A stretch of DNA of 64,000 nt. Source: Nocardioides sp. NBC_00368 (GTDB taxonomy: Bacteria > Actinomycetota > Actinomycetes > Propionibacteriales > Nocardioidaceae). Every line of letters begins with the position of its first letter. Within the stretch, counting starts at the first letter, position 1. The notes beneath the pieces were generated by a model. That model was given only the letters and a program-made list of their open reading frames with translations. It was not told where the DNA came from and did no database searches. Below, piece by piece: positions 32,739-41,212 of this stretch. A program made the translations under genes and the position numbers. Where the stretch lies: the NCBI RefSeq assembly GCF_036090055.1, contig NZ_CP107970.1, forward strand, positions 622,501 through 686,500, given 5' to 3'.

Positions 32739-35246
32739 ATGCTGAACGGGTTCGGTCGCGAAGAGACGACTCGTCGTCGAGCGACGCCACGTGCCGTCTT
32801 GGCGCTGCTTGCCCTCGTCTCCTTGCTTCTTGCCGGTACCGCGTCATCGGCTCACGCCGGGCCCCGAGGTGACCTGATCGACTGCGGTGACACCGACGCA
32901 CCCATCCCTGCCTCGCCCTACGGTGACGGCTCCTTCATCGCCCGGCCTTCGAACGCCGAGACTGAACTGCCTGCCGGCTACAAGCCGGGCGAGATCGTCG
33001 ATGCCTCTGATCCGTTCCGGTCTCCCGACACGGTCTCACTGGAGTCCACCTACGGGACCGCGTATCGGTGGTGGGTCTACGACGTCGGCTGTACGGGCAA
33101 GTTCGTCGCAGGGGCGGGTACCTCGCTGGCGAACATCGAGTTGCAGGTCGCCGGGATCATGCCGTCGTGGTCGCATGCACTGCTGGACACGATCATCGGT
33201 GACAGCGACCTGTTCGCGGCACTGGACGCACCGGTCGCCGCGGCCACGAAAGCAGTCGCTGACGGCGTGTGGGGACCGTGGCTGCCGATCTCGCTGTTGG
33301 CAGTGGCTGCCCTGGTGCTGTGGCGGGCCAGGTCGGGCCACCTGGGCGGCGCGGTCACCGCTGCAACCACAGCCGTGGTGGTGCTGGGGTTGTCCTCGTT
33401 CCTGATGCAGTACCCGACCGAGTCGGTGCGCTGGGTCGATGCGGGGGTCCGCAACGTGACCGGACTGATCGCCTCGGGCTTCAGCGAGGGCAAGGTGCTC
33501 CCGAAGGGCGGCGCTTCGGCCACTCAGGCCACCGGCGCAATCGACGCCCAGATGGACGACCTGATCCGCGACACCCAGTACCGCACCTGGCTGGACGGGG
33601 TCTTCGGCGACCCCGACTCGGCCATCGCCCGTCAGTACGGCCCACGAGTGTTCAGGGCGACCCACTTCTCCTTCGCCGAGTACACGGCCTACCGCTCCGA
33701 CCCCAATGGTGAGGGCCAGAAGATCCTCGAGGCCAAACAGGCCGCGTTCAAGGAGCATGCAGAGGCGATCAAACGGGCCGACCCGGTCGCCTATGAGGCC
33801 TTCACGGGGAAGGACTGGACCAGCCGGGCCACCAGCGCCCTGGTGAACCTGCTCGTGGTAGCGGTCCCCTGCCTCTTCTTTCTCCTCGCTGGTCTGTTCG
33901 CCCTGATGGGGTTCATGCTCATCCGTCTCGTGGTTCCCCTCGCCCCGGCCGCGGGCGTGATCTTCATGTATGACAAGACCCGGGACCTCGCCATCGGCTG
34001 GCTCAAACGGGTGGCCGGTCCGCTGATCATGGGCCCGGTCTGTTTCGTGGTCGCGCTGGTGCTGCTCCGGTTCACCTCTGCGATCTTCGAGGCCGAGAAC
34101 ATGTGGTTTGTCCTCAAACTCGGTCTGATCACGGTTCTGACGGTCATCGCGTTCAGGTTGTCGGGAGTGCTGGGCATGGTGCCCGGCTACGAACAGGCCC
34201 GCCGACGCATCACGGCGGCCCTCAGCACGGCGGTCGGCACCGCCGTCGGCGCGGCAGCAGGCTCGCGTGAAGGGATGTGGCCGGACGAGATGGCCCTAGC
34301 CACCTCAGTGCTGTCGCGGACCGAGGTGCCGATGTCGCCGGGTGGGGTGTGGCACCCGACGTTCGAGGCCCGCGCACCCTCGCCGCCACAGGTGCTTGAG
34401 CCACCGGCCGACTTTGTACCGTACAAGCCACCACCCAAGGCACTGGGCACGAGCGAGGCAGTGGCTGCTGAACCAGGTGTGCCAGCGGAGCAACGGACGG
34501 TGGTGCCACCGCCCGGATCACTCTCCTTGAAGCGGATCCGTGAGAGGTGGCCCGCTCCCCATTCTCACCGCCGGGTTCACGTTGAGCCCCTCGGACCGCG
34601 AACGAACTTCCCACCGCCAGGGTTCGTGGTGGAAGCGAACACGGCGTACGAGGTCGAGGACCGTGGCACCTACTACAGCGACGACAACGCGAAACTCAGG
34701 TATGTGGACACCGACTACGGCAAGGATGGCGTCCTCAACTGGGATCTCAACTGGCCGCTGCCGAATGCCACGTTCGTGGTCAGCGGCATTCACGTGTTCG
34801 TGACAGACCATGCGTCGAGGACGATCGAGGCCAACGACCCGCACATGGCGCTCCGGGATGCGCCCCGCTCGAAGAGTGTGCAGTCAGCGGTGGGCGATCT
34901 GGGCGGGCCAGGATACGACGGCGGCCACTGGCTGCAGAACGCCGCAGGCGGCGGTCCCGAGCGGATTAACGTCGGGGCGATGCTTGCCACTCTGAACCGA
35001 GCCGTGTCGCAGGACTCGCCCGAGAAGTTGACCGACAACTACTACGATCTCGAGACATTTCTGCGGTCCAGGGTGAGGGAGCTTACCGAGGACGGTGCCA
35101 CGAAACACGACGTCGGGCTCAAGGTCATCCCGGTATACGACAGGGACAGTCGAGTACCGTCGAGGTTCAGAGCACAGTTCATCATCGATGGCGAACTTGA
35201 GGAGGAGGAGTTCGAGAATGTCCGACCCGACAAAGACGAGATCTGA
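32739..35246 (+). CDS. VirB6/TrbL-like membrane protein fused to a DNA/RNA nuclease toxin
   Basis: An 835-residue protein. A signal peptide (AVLALLALVSLLLAGTASSAHA) is followed by several membrane segments near 33.28-33.42 kb and 33.84-34.20 kb (LLVVAVPCLFFLLAGLFALM, LIMGPVCFVVALVLLR), as in VirB6/TrbL channel proteins of type IV secretion. After a Pro-rich linker the last 200 residues form a DNA/RNA non-specific endonuclease: GYDGGHW (catalytic His at 34926-34928) and INVGAMLATLNR with its Asn, then NYYDLETFLR and RVPSRFRAQFIIDG. This is a toxin domain carried by a channel protein. A longer GTG start at 32631 is possible; TTGACC at 32597 could be its -35 box. The immunity gene overlaps its end. 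Confidence 0.8.
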   Translation: MLNGFGREETTRRRATPRAVLALLALVSLLLAGTASSAHAGPRGDLIDCGDTDAPIPASPYGDGSFIARPSNAETELPAGYKPGEIVDASDPFRSPDTVSLESTYGTAYRWWVYDVGCTGKFVAGAGTSLANIELQVAGIMPSWSHALLDTIIGDSDLFAALDAPVAAATKAVADGVWGPWLPISLLAVAALVLWRARSGHLGGAVTAATTAVVVLGLSSFLMQYPTESVRWVDAGVRNVTGLIASGFSEGKVLPKGGASATQATGAIDAQMDDLIRDTQYRTWLDGVFGDPDSAIARQYGPRVFRATHFSFAEYTAYRSDPNGEGQKILEAKQAAFKEHAEAIKRADPVAYEAFTGKDWTSRATSALVNLLVVAVPCLFFLLAGLFALMGFMLIRLVVPLAPAAGVIFMYDKTRDLAIGWLKRVAGPLIMGPVCFVVALVLLRFTSAIFEAENMWFVLKLGLITVLTVIAFRLSGVLGMVPGYEQARRRITAALSTAVGTAVGAAAGSREGMWPDEMALATSVLSRTEVPMSPGGVWHPTFEARAPSPPQVLEPPADFVPYKPPPKALGTSEAVAAEPGVPAEQRTVVPPPGSLSLKRIRERWPAPHSHRRVHVEPLGPRTNFPPPGFVVEANTAYEVEDRGTYYSDDNAKLRYVDTDYGKDGVLNWDLNWPLPNATFVVSGIHVFVTDHASRTIEANDPHMALRDAPRSKSVQSAVGDLGGPGYDGGHWLQNAAGGGPERINVGAMLATLNRAVSQDSPEKLTDNYYDLETFLRSRVRELTEDGATKHDVGLKVIPVYDRDSRVPSRFRAQFIIDGELEEEEFENVRPDKDEI

Positions 35247-35685
35247 TCCCGAGCGGCAGGCAGCACTGATCAATGAGATCTCGGCCCTGATCCCGGCGGA
35301 GGTGTCTGGCCCGTGGCAGAGGCTCACCTTCAATCGTCGGCAGCTTGCGATGCTCGCTCAACACAAGCTCCAGGTCGAGCGTCCCGATGGGTCGGTCGAC
35401 CGTTCCCAGGGCGTCCCGGGAGAGGTCGGCGATCTGCTGCGCGAGCTTCGCAAGGTCATGTACAAGCCGGGATCCGGCACATGGATGTCGGCTCAGTGGA
35501 CCATCACGAACCTTGGCGATGGTCACGCCGACGCGCGCGCTACCTTCGACTACGACAACGAGCCGGAGTGGAGCCGCCCGGTCCGAGCGTTCAACTACGC
35601 CCTCGACCTCGAGGAGTTCCCCCGCGACCCCGACACCATCCCCGACTGGCTTGCACACCGCCTCCAGGAGGCGGGCGGCGGATGA
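35218..35685 (+). CDS. YezG-type (DUF600) immunity protein
   Basis: A 155-residue protein with an excellent GGAGGAGGAG site 7 bases before its ATG, overlapping the toxin end by 29 bases. It matches the YezG/DUF600 family: LLRELRKVMYKPGSGTWMSA, FDYDNEPEW, then LDLEEFPRDPDTIPDWL. YezG proteins neutralise the nuclease domain of YeeF-type toxins in Bacillus, the same nuclease class as the gene upstream. It most likely binds and blocks that nuclease to protect the host or recipients that already carry the element. Confidence 0.85.
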   Translation: MSDPTKTRSDPERQAALINEISALIPAEVSGPWQRLTFNRRQLAMLAQHKLQVERPDGSVDRSQGVPGEVGDLLRELRKVMYKPGSGTWMSAQWTITNLGDGHADARATFDYDNEPEWSRPVRAFNYALDLEEFPRDPDTIPDWLAHRLQEAGGG

Positions 35686-35780
35686 GCAAGTATCAGATTG
35701 AGCCGGACGTCGTCGGCCTGTGGGGCGACAACATGGACTTTGACGCCACCCGAGCCCTTGTGGAGGAGCGGATTGGCTAA
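35682..35780 (+). CDS. Short ORF (32 aa), possibly a truncated immunity gene
   Basis: Starts in the stop region of the YezG-type gene (GGATGAGC) and encodes MSKYQIEPDVVGLWGDNMDF plus 12 residues. Its end overlaps the TTG start of the next gene by eight bases. It reads like the beginning of a larger conserved protein that was cut by the next gene. Function unknown. Confidence 0.45.
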   Translation: MSKYQIEPDVVGLWGDNMDFDATRALVEERIG

Positions 35781-36132
35781 GCAGATCATCCCGAACGCCG
35801 GTGCCTGCCTGACTAGCAAGAACGTACTCAGTGGCGCCGGCAGGGTGAAGTGGCTGGTGCGCGAGGACTCCGTGGCCGCTGCCGACAACGGGTGGCGGAT
35901 CCTCTCCGAGATCGACACGGATGAGTACCTAGCGGAGTCCGCGAACATGCAGATCGTTGAGTACAACCGGCTCTGCGAGATCGAACCCGCACTGATCAAC
36001 ATCTACGACTTCCCGGTGGGCTCTGACCTACAGATCGTCGACGACGAGGCCGGTATACGGATCGTGGACACCGCGACCGGCGACGCCATCTCTCCTCGAC
36101 AGTTCTATGTGCCTCCGCAGTACCGCGACTAG
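35773..36132 (+). CDS. Imm33/DUF2185-like immunity protein
   Basis: A 119-residue protein with a TTG start 4 bases after GGAGGAG. It resembles DUF2185/Imm33: TSKNVLSGAGRVKWLVRE, DNGWRILSEIDTDEYL, then EIEPALINIYDFPVGSDLQI. Members are immunity proteins to polymorphic toxins. No cognate toxin for it is seen in the window, so it is probably an orphan captured behind the nuclease-immunity pair. Confidence 0.75.
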   Translation: MAKQIIPNAGACLTSKNVLSGAGRVKWLVREDSVAAADNGWRILSEIDTDEYLAESANMQIVEYNRLCEIEPALINIYDFPVGSDLQIVDDEAGIRIVDTATGDAISPRQFYVPPQYRD

Positions 36133-36163
36133 TGCAGCGGATTGACAAGCCGCAGGAGAAGCA

Positions 36164-36571
36164 ATGACGAAACGGCTCATCCAGAACGGATGCGCACTCC
36201 TGGACCAGGACGTCCGGACCGCGATCGAACTCTCATGGGCAGTCCGCACCCGTGACTCCAGCCTGTGGACGAGCGACACCTACTCACCGGTCGACCCGGC
36301 CGAGTTGGAAGAGTTCGACCCTGCCGCTGTCCTCCTGGTCGTCGAGAAGAACATCACGGCCCTCGATGGTCAATCAGGAATCGAGATCCTTTTGAGTGCC
36401 GCCGACGCGCTCGCGACTGAGGTCATGGACCGCCTGAACCGGCCGTGGCCCGAGGTTCCCGGCGTGGGGGTGTTGGAGATCAGCCTGGTCGCCGATGACC
36501 TGGTGTGGGCGTCGCGCGGGCGGGCAGTGTGCCGGTTTGGGGGCCTGCGCACCCTGGCGGCAGCCCCGTGA
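36164..36571 (+). CDS. Hypothetical protein, possible immunity gene
   Basis: A 135-residue protein with GGAG upstream of ATG. It begins MTKRLIQNGCALLDQDVRTA and has acidic patches (DPAELEEFDPAAVLLVVEKN). It follows two immunity-like genes on the same strand with a 31-base gap, so an immunity role is plausible. No family recognised. Confidence 0.5.
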   Translation: MTKRLIQNGCALLDQDVRTAIELSWAVRTRDSSLWTSDTYSPVDPAELEEFDPAAVLLVVEKNITALDGQSGIEILLSAADALATEVMDRLNRPWPEVPGVGVLEISLVADDLVWASRGRAVCRFGGLRTLAAAP

Positions 36572-36713
36572 CGTGCGGTGACGGACCCGGCATTCTGACC
36601 ACTCGTCCCCGGCAATCTGAGCAGGTCGGGTGACCGTAGCGGGTCGGATGATTACTCGGAGTGCTGATGGCCGCGGCGATCCGGGCGTTGGCTGACGGTG
36701 AGGAGATTTCGGC

Positions 36714-37047
36714 GTGGGCAACGAGCTACTTCGACGGCGTCGTGAATCGGTCCTGTCCCCTTCGGGCTCCGGCCGCGGTCTTTCGCGGGCCGAGTTGGCC
36801 GAGACGTCAACGAATATGTGTGGAGCGCCATCGGCGGTCGGATCTCGTTGAACGCAGACACGATCAGTGAGTACGAGCGGGCATGATCAGTTGGCCGCGG
36901 GCCGACTACCGCGAGGGCCTTCGTGCGGTCCTTGGGGTCAGCACCGATGCTGAACTCGGGTTCCGGACGATTCCCGAGCAGCAGGTCAACACCGATTCGG
37001 GCCCCTGTTCGGGACTCCTACTGCCTGGATCGGCCAGCGTTCGGTGA
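36714..37047 (+). pseudogene. Decayed XRE-family regulator
   Basis: A GTG after GAGGAG opens MGNELLRRRRESVLSPSGSG and RGLSRAELAE. The HTH then needs a frameshift near 36815 to continue as VNEYVWSAIGGRISLNADTI and a second near 36883, where ERG is broken, to reach WPRADYREGLRAVLGV and DAELGFR. Streptomyces-type XRE regulators share this sequence. Two frameshifts and loss of the whole C-terminal domain mark it as dead. Confidence 0.8.
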
Positions 37048-37122
37048 CTGGGCCGCACAGTCCAACCCGGGCCACTCGGCAAGGGAGGTCGCTGGGCAAT
37101 CTGTGCCACGCGAACGAGCTAG

Positions 37123-38028
37123 TTAGAGGATGTGCCAGCGGAGAGTCGTGCCGCTGTGGAGGTGGGCGATCCGGCGGTGGACTTCATCGGCGGGGGCGGT
37201 TCCTGGGCTGGACTTGCGGGCGTTGGACGCGATCATTCTCAGCTCGCGGATGTCGCGGGTGATCTCGTAGCCGCTCCATTCGCGTACGTCTCGCCCGTAG
37301 CGTTCACAGAAGGCGTCGTACTCGGCTTGGGGATGCGCGAAGCGGCGGCAGTGGATCTCGATGGTGACCAGGTCCCACTCGAGGGGGCCGACGACGGCGC
37401 TTTCCCAGTCGCACAGCACGGCGCGGTTGGCGGTCTCGTCCCACAGGGTGTTGCGGTGCTGTGGGTCGCCGTGCAGCAGGGTCGCGTGCGCGTCGAGCTC
37501 AAGAGAGGCCCAGCCTCGGGCGAGTTGGTCGGAGCGCTCGCGAAGGAGGGCCTTCTCATCGGTGTTGAGGCACGCGGACTGGGCGATGGAACGGTTGATC
37601 GAGGTGAATGGGTCGAGCCGTCGTGTGCCTGGTGGGGTTGGGGTGCGGTGGAGGGCCGCGAGAGGGCCAGCGATCTCGTCGGCGGTGATCGCGCGGGTCT
37701 GGGGCAGGTAGGTCCAGGCGGTGACGTCGCAGCCTGCGATCTCGAGTGGCTGGTCGGCGGTGGTTGCCATGGTGATGGAGGGAACGCGATGGAGTTCCAG
37801 CCAGTGCAGGAGGTCGACGGTTGATCGGGTGTGGGTGTTGTCAGGATGAGAGATCTTCACGACGACTGGGGCCTGGGCGAGCAGGTAGACCGCGTTGCTG
37901 TGGTGGCGAAGTACCGTGGCCCCTGTCGGGTCCAGTCCCAGCCTTTCGCAGGCCGCGATCAGCAGTGGGCGCGTCGTCGCCGGGGTGAAGGTGGGCTCGG
38001 TGAGTGTGTGCGGCATGGTGCCGGTCAT
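37123..38028 (-). CDS. APH-type phosphotransferase
   Basis: A 301-residue kinase of the aminoglycoside phosphotransferase/choline kinase fold. It has the ATP-binding strand with VVVKISHP, the catalytic loop LLHGDPQHRNTLW and the metal-binding VLCDWESAVVGPLEWDL. The substrate cannot be told from the sequence. Its ATG overlaps the stop of the HTH-TPR regulator (ATGA), so both are made from one leftward transcript. Such regulator-kinase pairs are common in actinobacterial genomes. I would not predict drug resistance from this alone. Confidence 0.8.
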   Translation of the reverse strand: MTGTMPHTLTEPTFTPATTRPLLIAACERLGLDPTGATVLRHHSNAVYLLAQAPVVVKISHPDNTHTRSTVDLLHWLELHRVPSITMATTADQPLEIAGCDVTAWTYLPQTRAITADEIAGPLAALHRTPTPPGTRRLDPFTSINRSIAQSACLNTDEKALLRERSDQLARGWASLELDAHATLLHGDPQHRNTLWDETANRAVLCDWESAVVGPLEWDLVTIEIHCRRFAHPQAEYDAFCERYGRDVREWSGYEITRDIRELRMIASNARKSSPGTAPADEVHRRIAHLHSGTTLRWHIL

Positions 38029-39341
38029 GTGGTCCGTCCGTGACTGTGCTCGGGCCTGTGCTGGGGATTGTGCTCGGTCAGCAGGTCTTGCAGCTCTTGC
38101 ACCGAGCGATGGCCGCGGTGGCGTGGCGCGATCGCGGGCAGGACCGCTTTGGCTTTGGCGAAGACGATCTCGGTGCGGTGGGCCTCGGGAAGCGTGGTGA
38201 CTGTATCGCTGACGAGGCCGCATGCCTCATCGATGTCGCCGTCGATCCCCGCGCAGACCGCGGCGTCGAGGCGGATGAGGGCGGGGTCGATGACGGATCC
38301 GTCGATGGGCTCGTACTTGTCGAGCGCTTGGCGTTGCACGTCTCGTGCGTGGGAGGTGTCGCCGAGGTGGGTGTAGGTGCTGGAGGCGTAGAGCATGAGC
38401 CTCTTGGCGTCGAACTGGAAGGCGCGGTCGGCCGGCGGCGGGTCGAAGGACTCGACCATGTCCCATGCGGCTGCCATGGCGGTCCGGGCACCGTATTGGT
38501 CGCCCAGCATCGCCAAGCCCCGCGCCTCGGCCGCAGTCGCCAGGGCGGCTGTGTCGTTCGGGGCAGGTGAAAGCTGCCGAGCGCTGCGCGCGAGATCAAC
38601 GGCACGTTCGATACGGCCGAAGTAGTACGGCAGCATCGCTTCCTGAGCGCGTACCAGCGCCCGCAGCTGGTTGTCGCGTGAGTCATCGGCTGCGGTGCGG
38701 GCGGTGTTGTACCAGTAGCTGGCCCGGGAGATCTCGCCGAGCTTCATCAACGAGTCAGCGATCAGCACGGCCAGGATCGCTGTCGACTCCGAGAGCCGCG
38801 CGAGGTCGAGGGAGGCGCGTTGGGTGGAGATCAGATCGTCGACCTCCTGGATGTCGTAGAGAAGCGGACGGAGCATCTCGGTTGGTGATGACCGGGTGTA
38901 GACGGCCAGATGATCGGAGATCCGCTCGGCGATGACATCGAGCCGAGGCTCGTTGCCGCCCTGGGTCAAGCCTGTGGCGATCCGCCGCCGGGTGAAGTCG
39001 AGTTCGGCGAGCAGGTCGCCCGGGCCACCCACCACAGATGACGTCGAGGGCAGAGGAGGTGTGGCCAGCACAGTGGTGCTCGCGGTCGGGGAGCCAACTG
39101 CTTCCCTCAACAACGCAGCGAACCGCGAACGCGCGTCAGCTGGTGCCTGTGCCAGCGTGGCGTCCAGGACGGCCTGGCTGTCGGGCCTGAGCCGGGCCGA
39201 GATGTCACTCGAATCCCAGCGGGTCAGCGTCCTAGCCGCGATCCCGGTGTGCTCAGCGAAGCCCCGAACGCTGAGTCTGAGCGCCTGCCGCAGCAGCTTC
39301 GCCTCAGCGCCGGTCCACTCCTCGATGGAGACGTTGGTCAT
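38025..39341 (-). CDS. HTH-TPR transcriptional regulator
   Basis: A 438-residue protein. Residues 8-60 are an XRE-like HTH (LLRQALRLSVRGFAEHTGIA, then RTLTRWDSS). The rest consists of helical TPR-like repeats (LSESTAILAVLIADSLMKLG, GEISRASYWYNTARTA, GRIERAVDLARSARQL). This resembles Streptomyces HTH-TPR regulators that sense a small molecule or peptide. It is divergent from the TetR gene at 39461 across a repeat-rich gap and controls itself and the kinase gene behind it. Confidence 0.8.
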   Translation of the reverse strand: MTNVSIEEWTGAEAKLLRQALRLSVRGFAEHTGIAARTLTRWDSSDISARLRPDSQAVLDATLAQAPADARSRFAALLREAVGSPTASTTVLATPPLPSTSSVVGGPGDLLAELDFTRRRIATGLTQGGNEPRLDVIAERISDHLAVYTRSSPTEMLRPLLYDIQEVDDLISTQRASLDLARLSESTAILAVLIADSLMKLGEISRASYWYNTARTAADDSRDNQLRALVRAQEAMLPYYFGRIERAVDLARSARQLSPAPNDTAALATAAEARGLAMLGDQYGARTAMAAAWDMVESFDPPPADRAFQFDAKRLMLYASSTYTHLGDTSHARDVQRQALDKYEPIDGSVIDPALIRLDAAVCAGIDGDIDEACGLVSDTVTTLPEAHRTEIVFAKAKAVLPAIAPRHRGHRSVQELQDLLTEHNPQHRPEHSHGRTT

Positions 39342-39360
39342 CGTCGCGGTCCGTTCTCCG

Positions 39361-39404
39361 GTCTCTACGCAATGGTGTCTACGCAATGCCAGCGCAATGT
39401 CTAC
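39361..39404. promoter_or_regulatory. Direct repeats in divergent promoter region
   Basis: GTCTCTACGCAATG (39361) and GTGTCTACGCAATG (39375) are tandem 14-bp direct repeats, followed by GCGCAATGTCTAC (39392-39404). They lie between the HTH-TPR and TetR genes and fit an operator for one of the two. Confidence 0.55.
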
Positions 39405-39460
39405 AGAAGTGCCACAAGCGGTCGTTCCGACGGTACCGCACGGTGTTGCACGGTGGTGGG

Positions 39461-40216
39461 GTGAAGAACAACAGCGATAGTGACAGGCACATGGTCGCCT
39501 GGGCACGACCTGGGCGTCCGCGCCACACAGGTGTCCGACCGAGTGGACGGCCTCCACGTGAGGAGATCCTCGACCATGCCGCGCGTCTGTTCGTCGACTC
39601 CGGCTACGCCAACACCTCGACCCGCGAGATCGCTGAGGCCTGCGGGGTTCGACAAGCGACGCTCTATCACTACTTCAAGGGCAAGCCAGGCATCCTCGCC
39701 GACCTCCTGGAGCGATCGGCGCGCCCAGATCTCGATACGGTCGCGATGATCGAGGCCATCTCTCCGCAGGGTGCACCTGAGGTCGCGCTCTATCTGTTGG
39801 CCCTCGCCGACGTACGGGTGCTTGCTGCCGCACCGCACAACGCCTGCGCGCTGCACCGGTTTCCCGATGTCCGAAGCACACCTATCTACAAGCCGTACGG
39901 AGCCACGCTCCACGACCTCGGACAGGCTTACGGCCGACTCGGCGTTGCAGTCGGCGGCGACGCCCTGGCCGCCTCGATGGGGTTCGATCAGGTGCGGAAC
40001 ATGCTGACCGGCGTGGTCGAGGGCGTCATGGCGACACGCAGTGAAGGGGAGTCGATCTCCTCCGCGCATTCGCGGGTGATTGCCGAGGCCTGCCTGCGTT
40101 CCTGTGGGGTTGCGGACGAGCGGATCGAGTACGTCGCCGCCGCCGCGATGAAGCTCGTATCGGACTGCGACGGGGCCATGCGCTCTGCTCGGGACGATCT
40201 TGTCCTGAGCTCCTAG
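39461..40216 (+). CDS. TetR-family regulator (paralogue 1)
   Basis: A 251-residue repressor. The TetR HTH is ILDHAARLFVDSGYANTSTR then EIAEACGVRQATLYHYFKGK. The ligand domain includes LALADVRVLAAAPHNACAL, a segment shared with the TetR proteins at 42191 and 44517. The start is uncertain: GTG 39461 or ATG 39491; neither has a strong site. It is divergent from the HTH-TPR gene and may regulate it. Confidence 0.85.
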   Translation: MKNNSDSDRHMVAWARPGRPRHTGVRPSGRPPREEILDHAARLFVDSGYANTSTREIAEACGVRQATLYHYFKGKPGILADLLERSARPDLDTVAMIEAISPQGAPEVALYLLALADVRVLAAAPHNACALHRFPDVRSTPIYKPYGATLHDLGQAYGRLGVAVGGDALAASMGFDQVRNMLTGVVEGVMATRSEGESISSAHSRVIAEACLRSCGVADERIEYVAAAAMKLVSDCDGAMRSARDDLVLSS

Positions 40217-40447
40217 ACCGGTCGCTGGGCCGTCACGCGTTCGTGGCGGTTCGGCGACTGCAAGCCGCTCACCGTGCAGATCGAACGGGGCAGCTGGCCA
40301 GGAGACCGACGCACCTTGGCTGCGGCCCGAGATGCGCGATGAACTCCACTAAAAGACCAGGCGGCCAACGCCGTCGGGAAGGGATACTGACCGCAGATCG
40401 GCCCGCAAGGCTGGGGCATCTCGGCAGTTCAACTCAGGAGGAAGAAC

Positions 40448-40714
40448 ATGGGACACACCCCGAGTCACGAAGACAACCTCACTGCTACGTTCTACATCAA
40501 GGACCCCGATTCAGGCGTCGGTGAAGACTGCGAGACGTTCTACGCGACGGATCGGGGATCGTGGCTGGTGCAGGGCAAGCGTCGGGGCGACACGGTGGCC
40601 TCGCAGCTCGTGAACCTGGCCGACGACGAGACGTTCCTGGAGGTCTCGAACCGCACCGTCGATGCATTCGTCCGCAAGTATGTGAAGGAAAACCATGGAG
40701 TTGATCTCGGTTGA
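40448..40714 (+). CDS. Small conserved actinobacterial protein
   Basis: An 88-residue protein with AGGAGGAAG before ATG. It begins MGHTPSHEDNLTATFYIKDP and contains GSWLVQGKRRGDTVASQL and VDAFVRKYV. It overlaps the DUF6879 gene by 20 bases. Small proteins of this type accompany DUF6879 and DUF5753 genes in actinobacterial regulatory modules. The role is unknown. Confidence 0.7.
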   Translation: MGHTPSHEDNLTATFYIKDPDSGVGEDCETFYATDRGSWLVQGKRRGDTVASQLVNLADDETFLEVSNRTVDAFVRKYVKENHGVDLG

Positions 40715-41204
40715 GCAGCGCGCCGAGCTGATTTGGGCCGGCAGCCCGTTCCTCAAACTCGAACTGCGTGATAGGTACGCCATTGATGATGACCTGTTGC
40801 GCGCTTGGCGCCGAGGGGACGACAAGGCTATTACCGAGTACTTCGCCCCCTGGCTGGACCGGGTCGCCTCCGAAGTCGCCGCTGGCCGACGTGTCCGGCG
40901 GGTTCGGGTCGTCTCCGAGCCGCTCTCGGAGTACCAGCGAACGCTGGTAGATGTCAGCGCTTGGGGGGTCGACGCCGGCGAGGAGTTGCGTTGGCTCCCC
41001 AGGCGGCTGGTCTCCGACTTGCCCTTGCCTGGCAACGACTGCTTCGTGCTCGATGACTCAGTGATCTTCAACGTGCTCGGCGGCAACGACGAGCGCGCCG
41101 AGATCCAGTTGCACCGCGACCCCGATACGGTTGCGTTCTGCCGCGATGCGTTCGAGGCGGCCTGGGACCTCGCCACGCCTCATCGCGAGTACAAGCCAGC
41201 CTGA
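40695..41204 (+). CDS. DUF6879 family protein
   Basis: A 169-residue protein that matches DUF6879: an N-terminal helix ELRDRYAIDDDLLRAW, then RRVRVVSEPLSEYQR, DAGEELRWLPR and DCFVLDDSVIFNVL. It lies between its small partner (20-base overlap) and an XRE/DUF5753 regulator (8-base gap). This three-gene arrangement is very common in Streptomyces relatives, and a signalling or toxin-antitoxin-like role has been suggested for it; the mechanism is not known to me. Confidence 0.8.
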   Translation: MELISVEQRAELIWAGSPFLKLELRDRYAIDDDLLRAWRRGDDKAITEYFAPWLDRVASEVAAGRRVRRVRVVSEPLSEYQRTLVDVSAWGVDAGEELRWLPRRLVSDLPLPGNDCFVLDDSVIFNVLGGNDERAEIQLHRDPDTVAFCRDAFEAAWDLATPHREYKPA

Positions 41205-41212
41205 GGGTCGCC

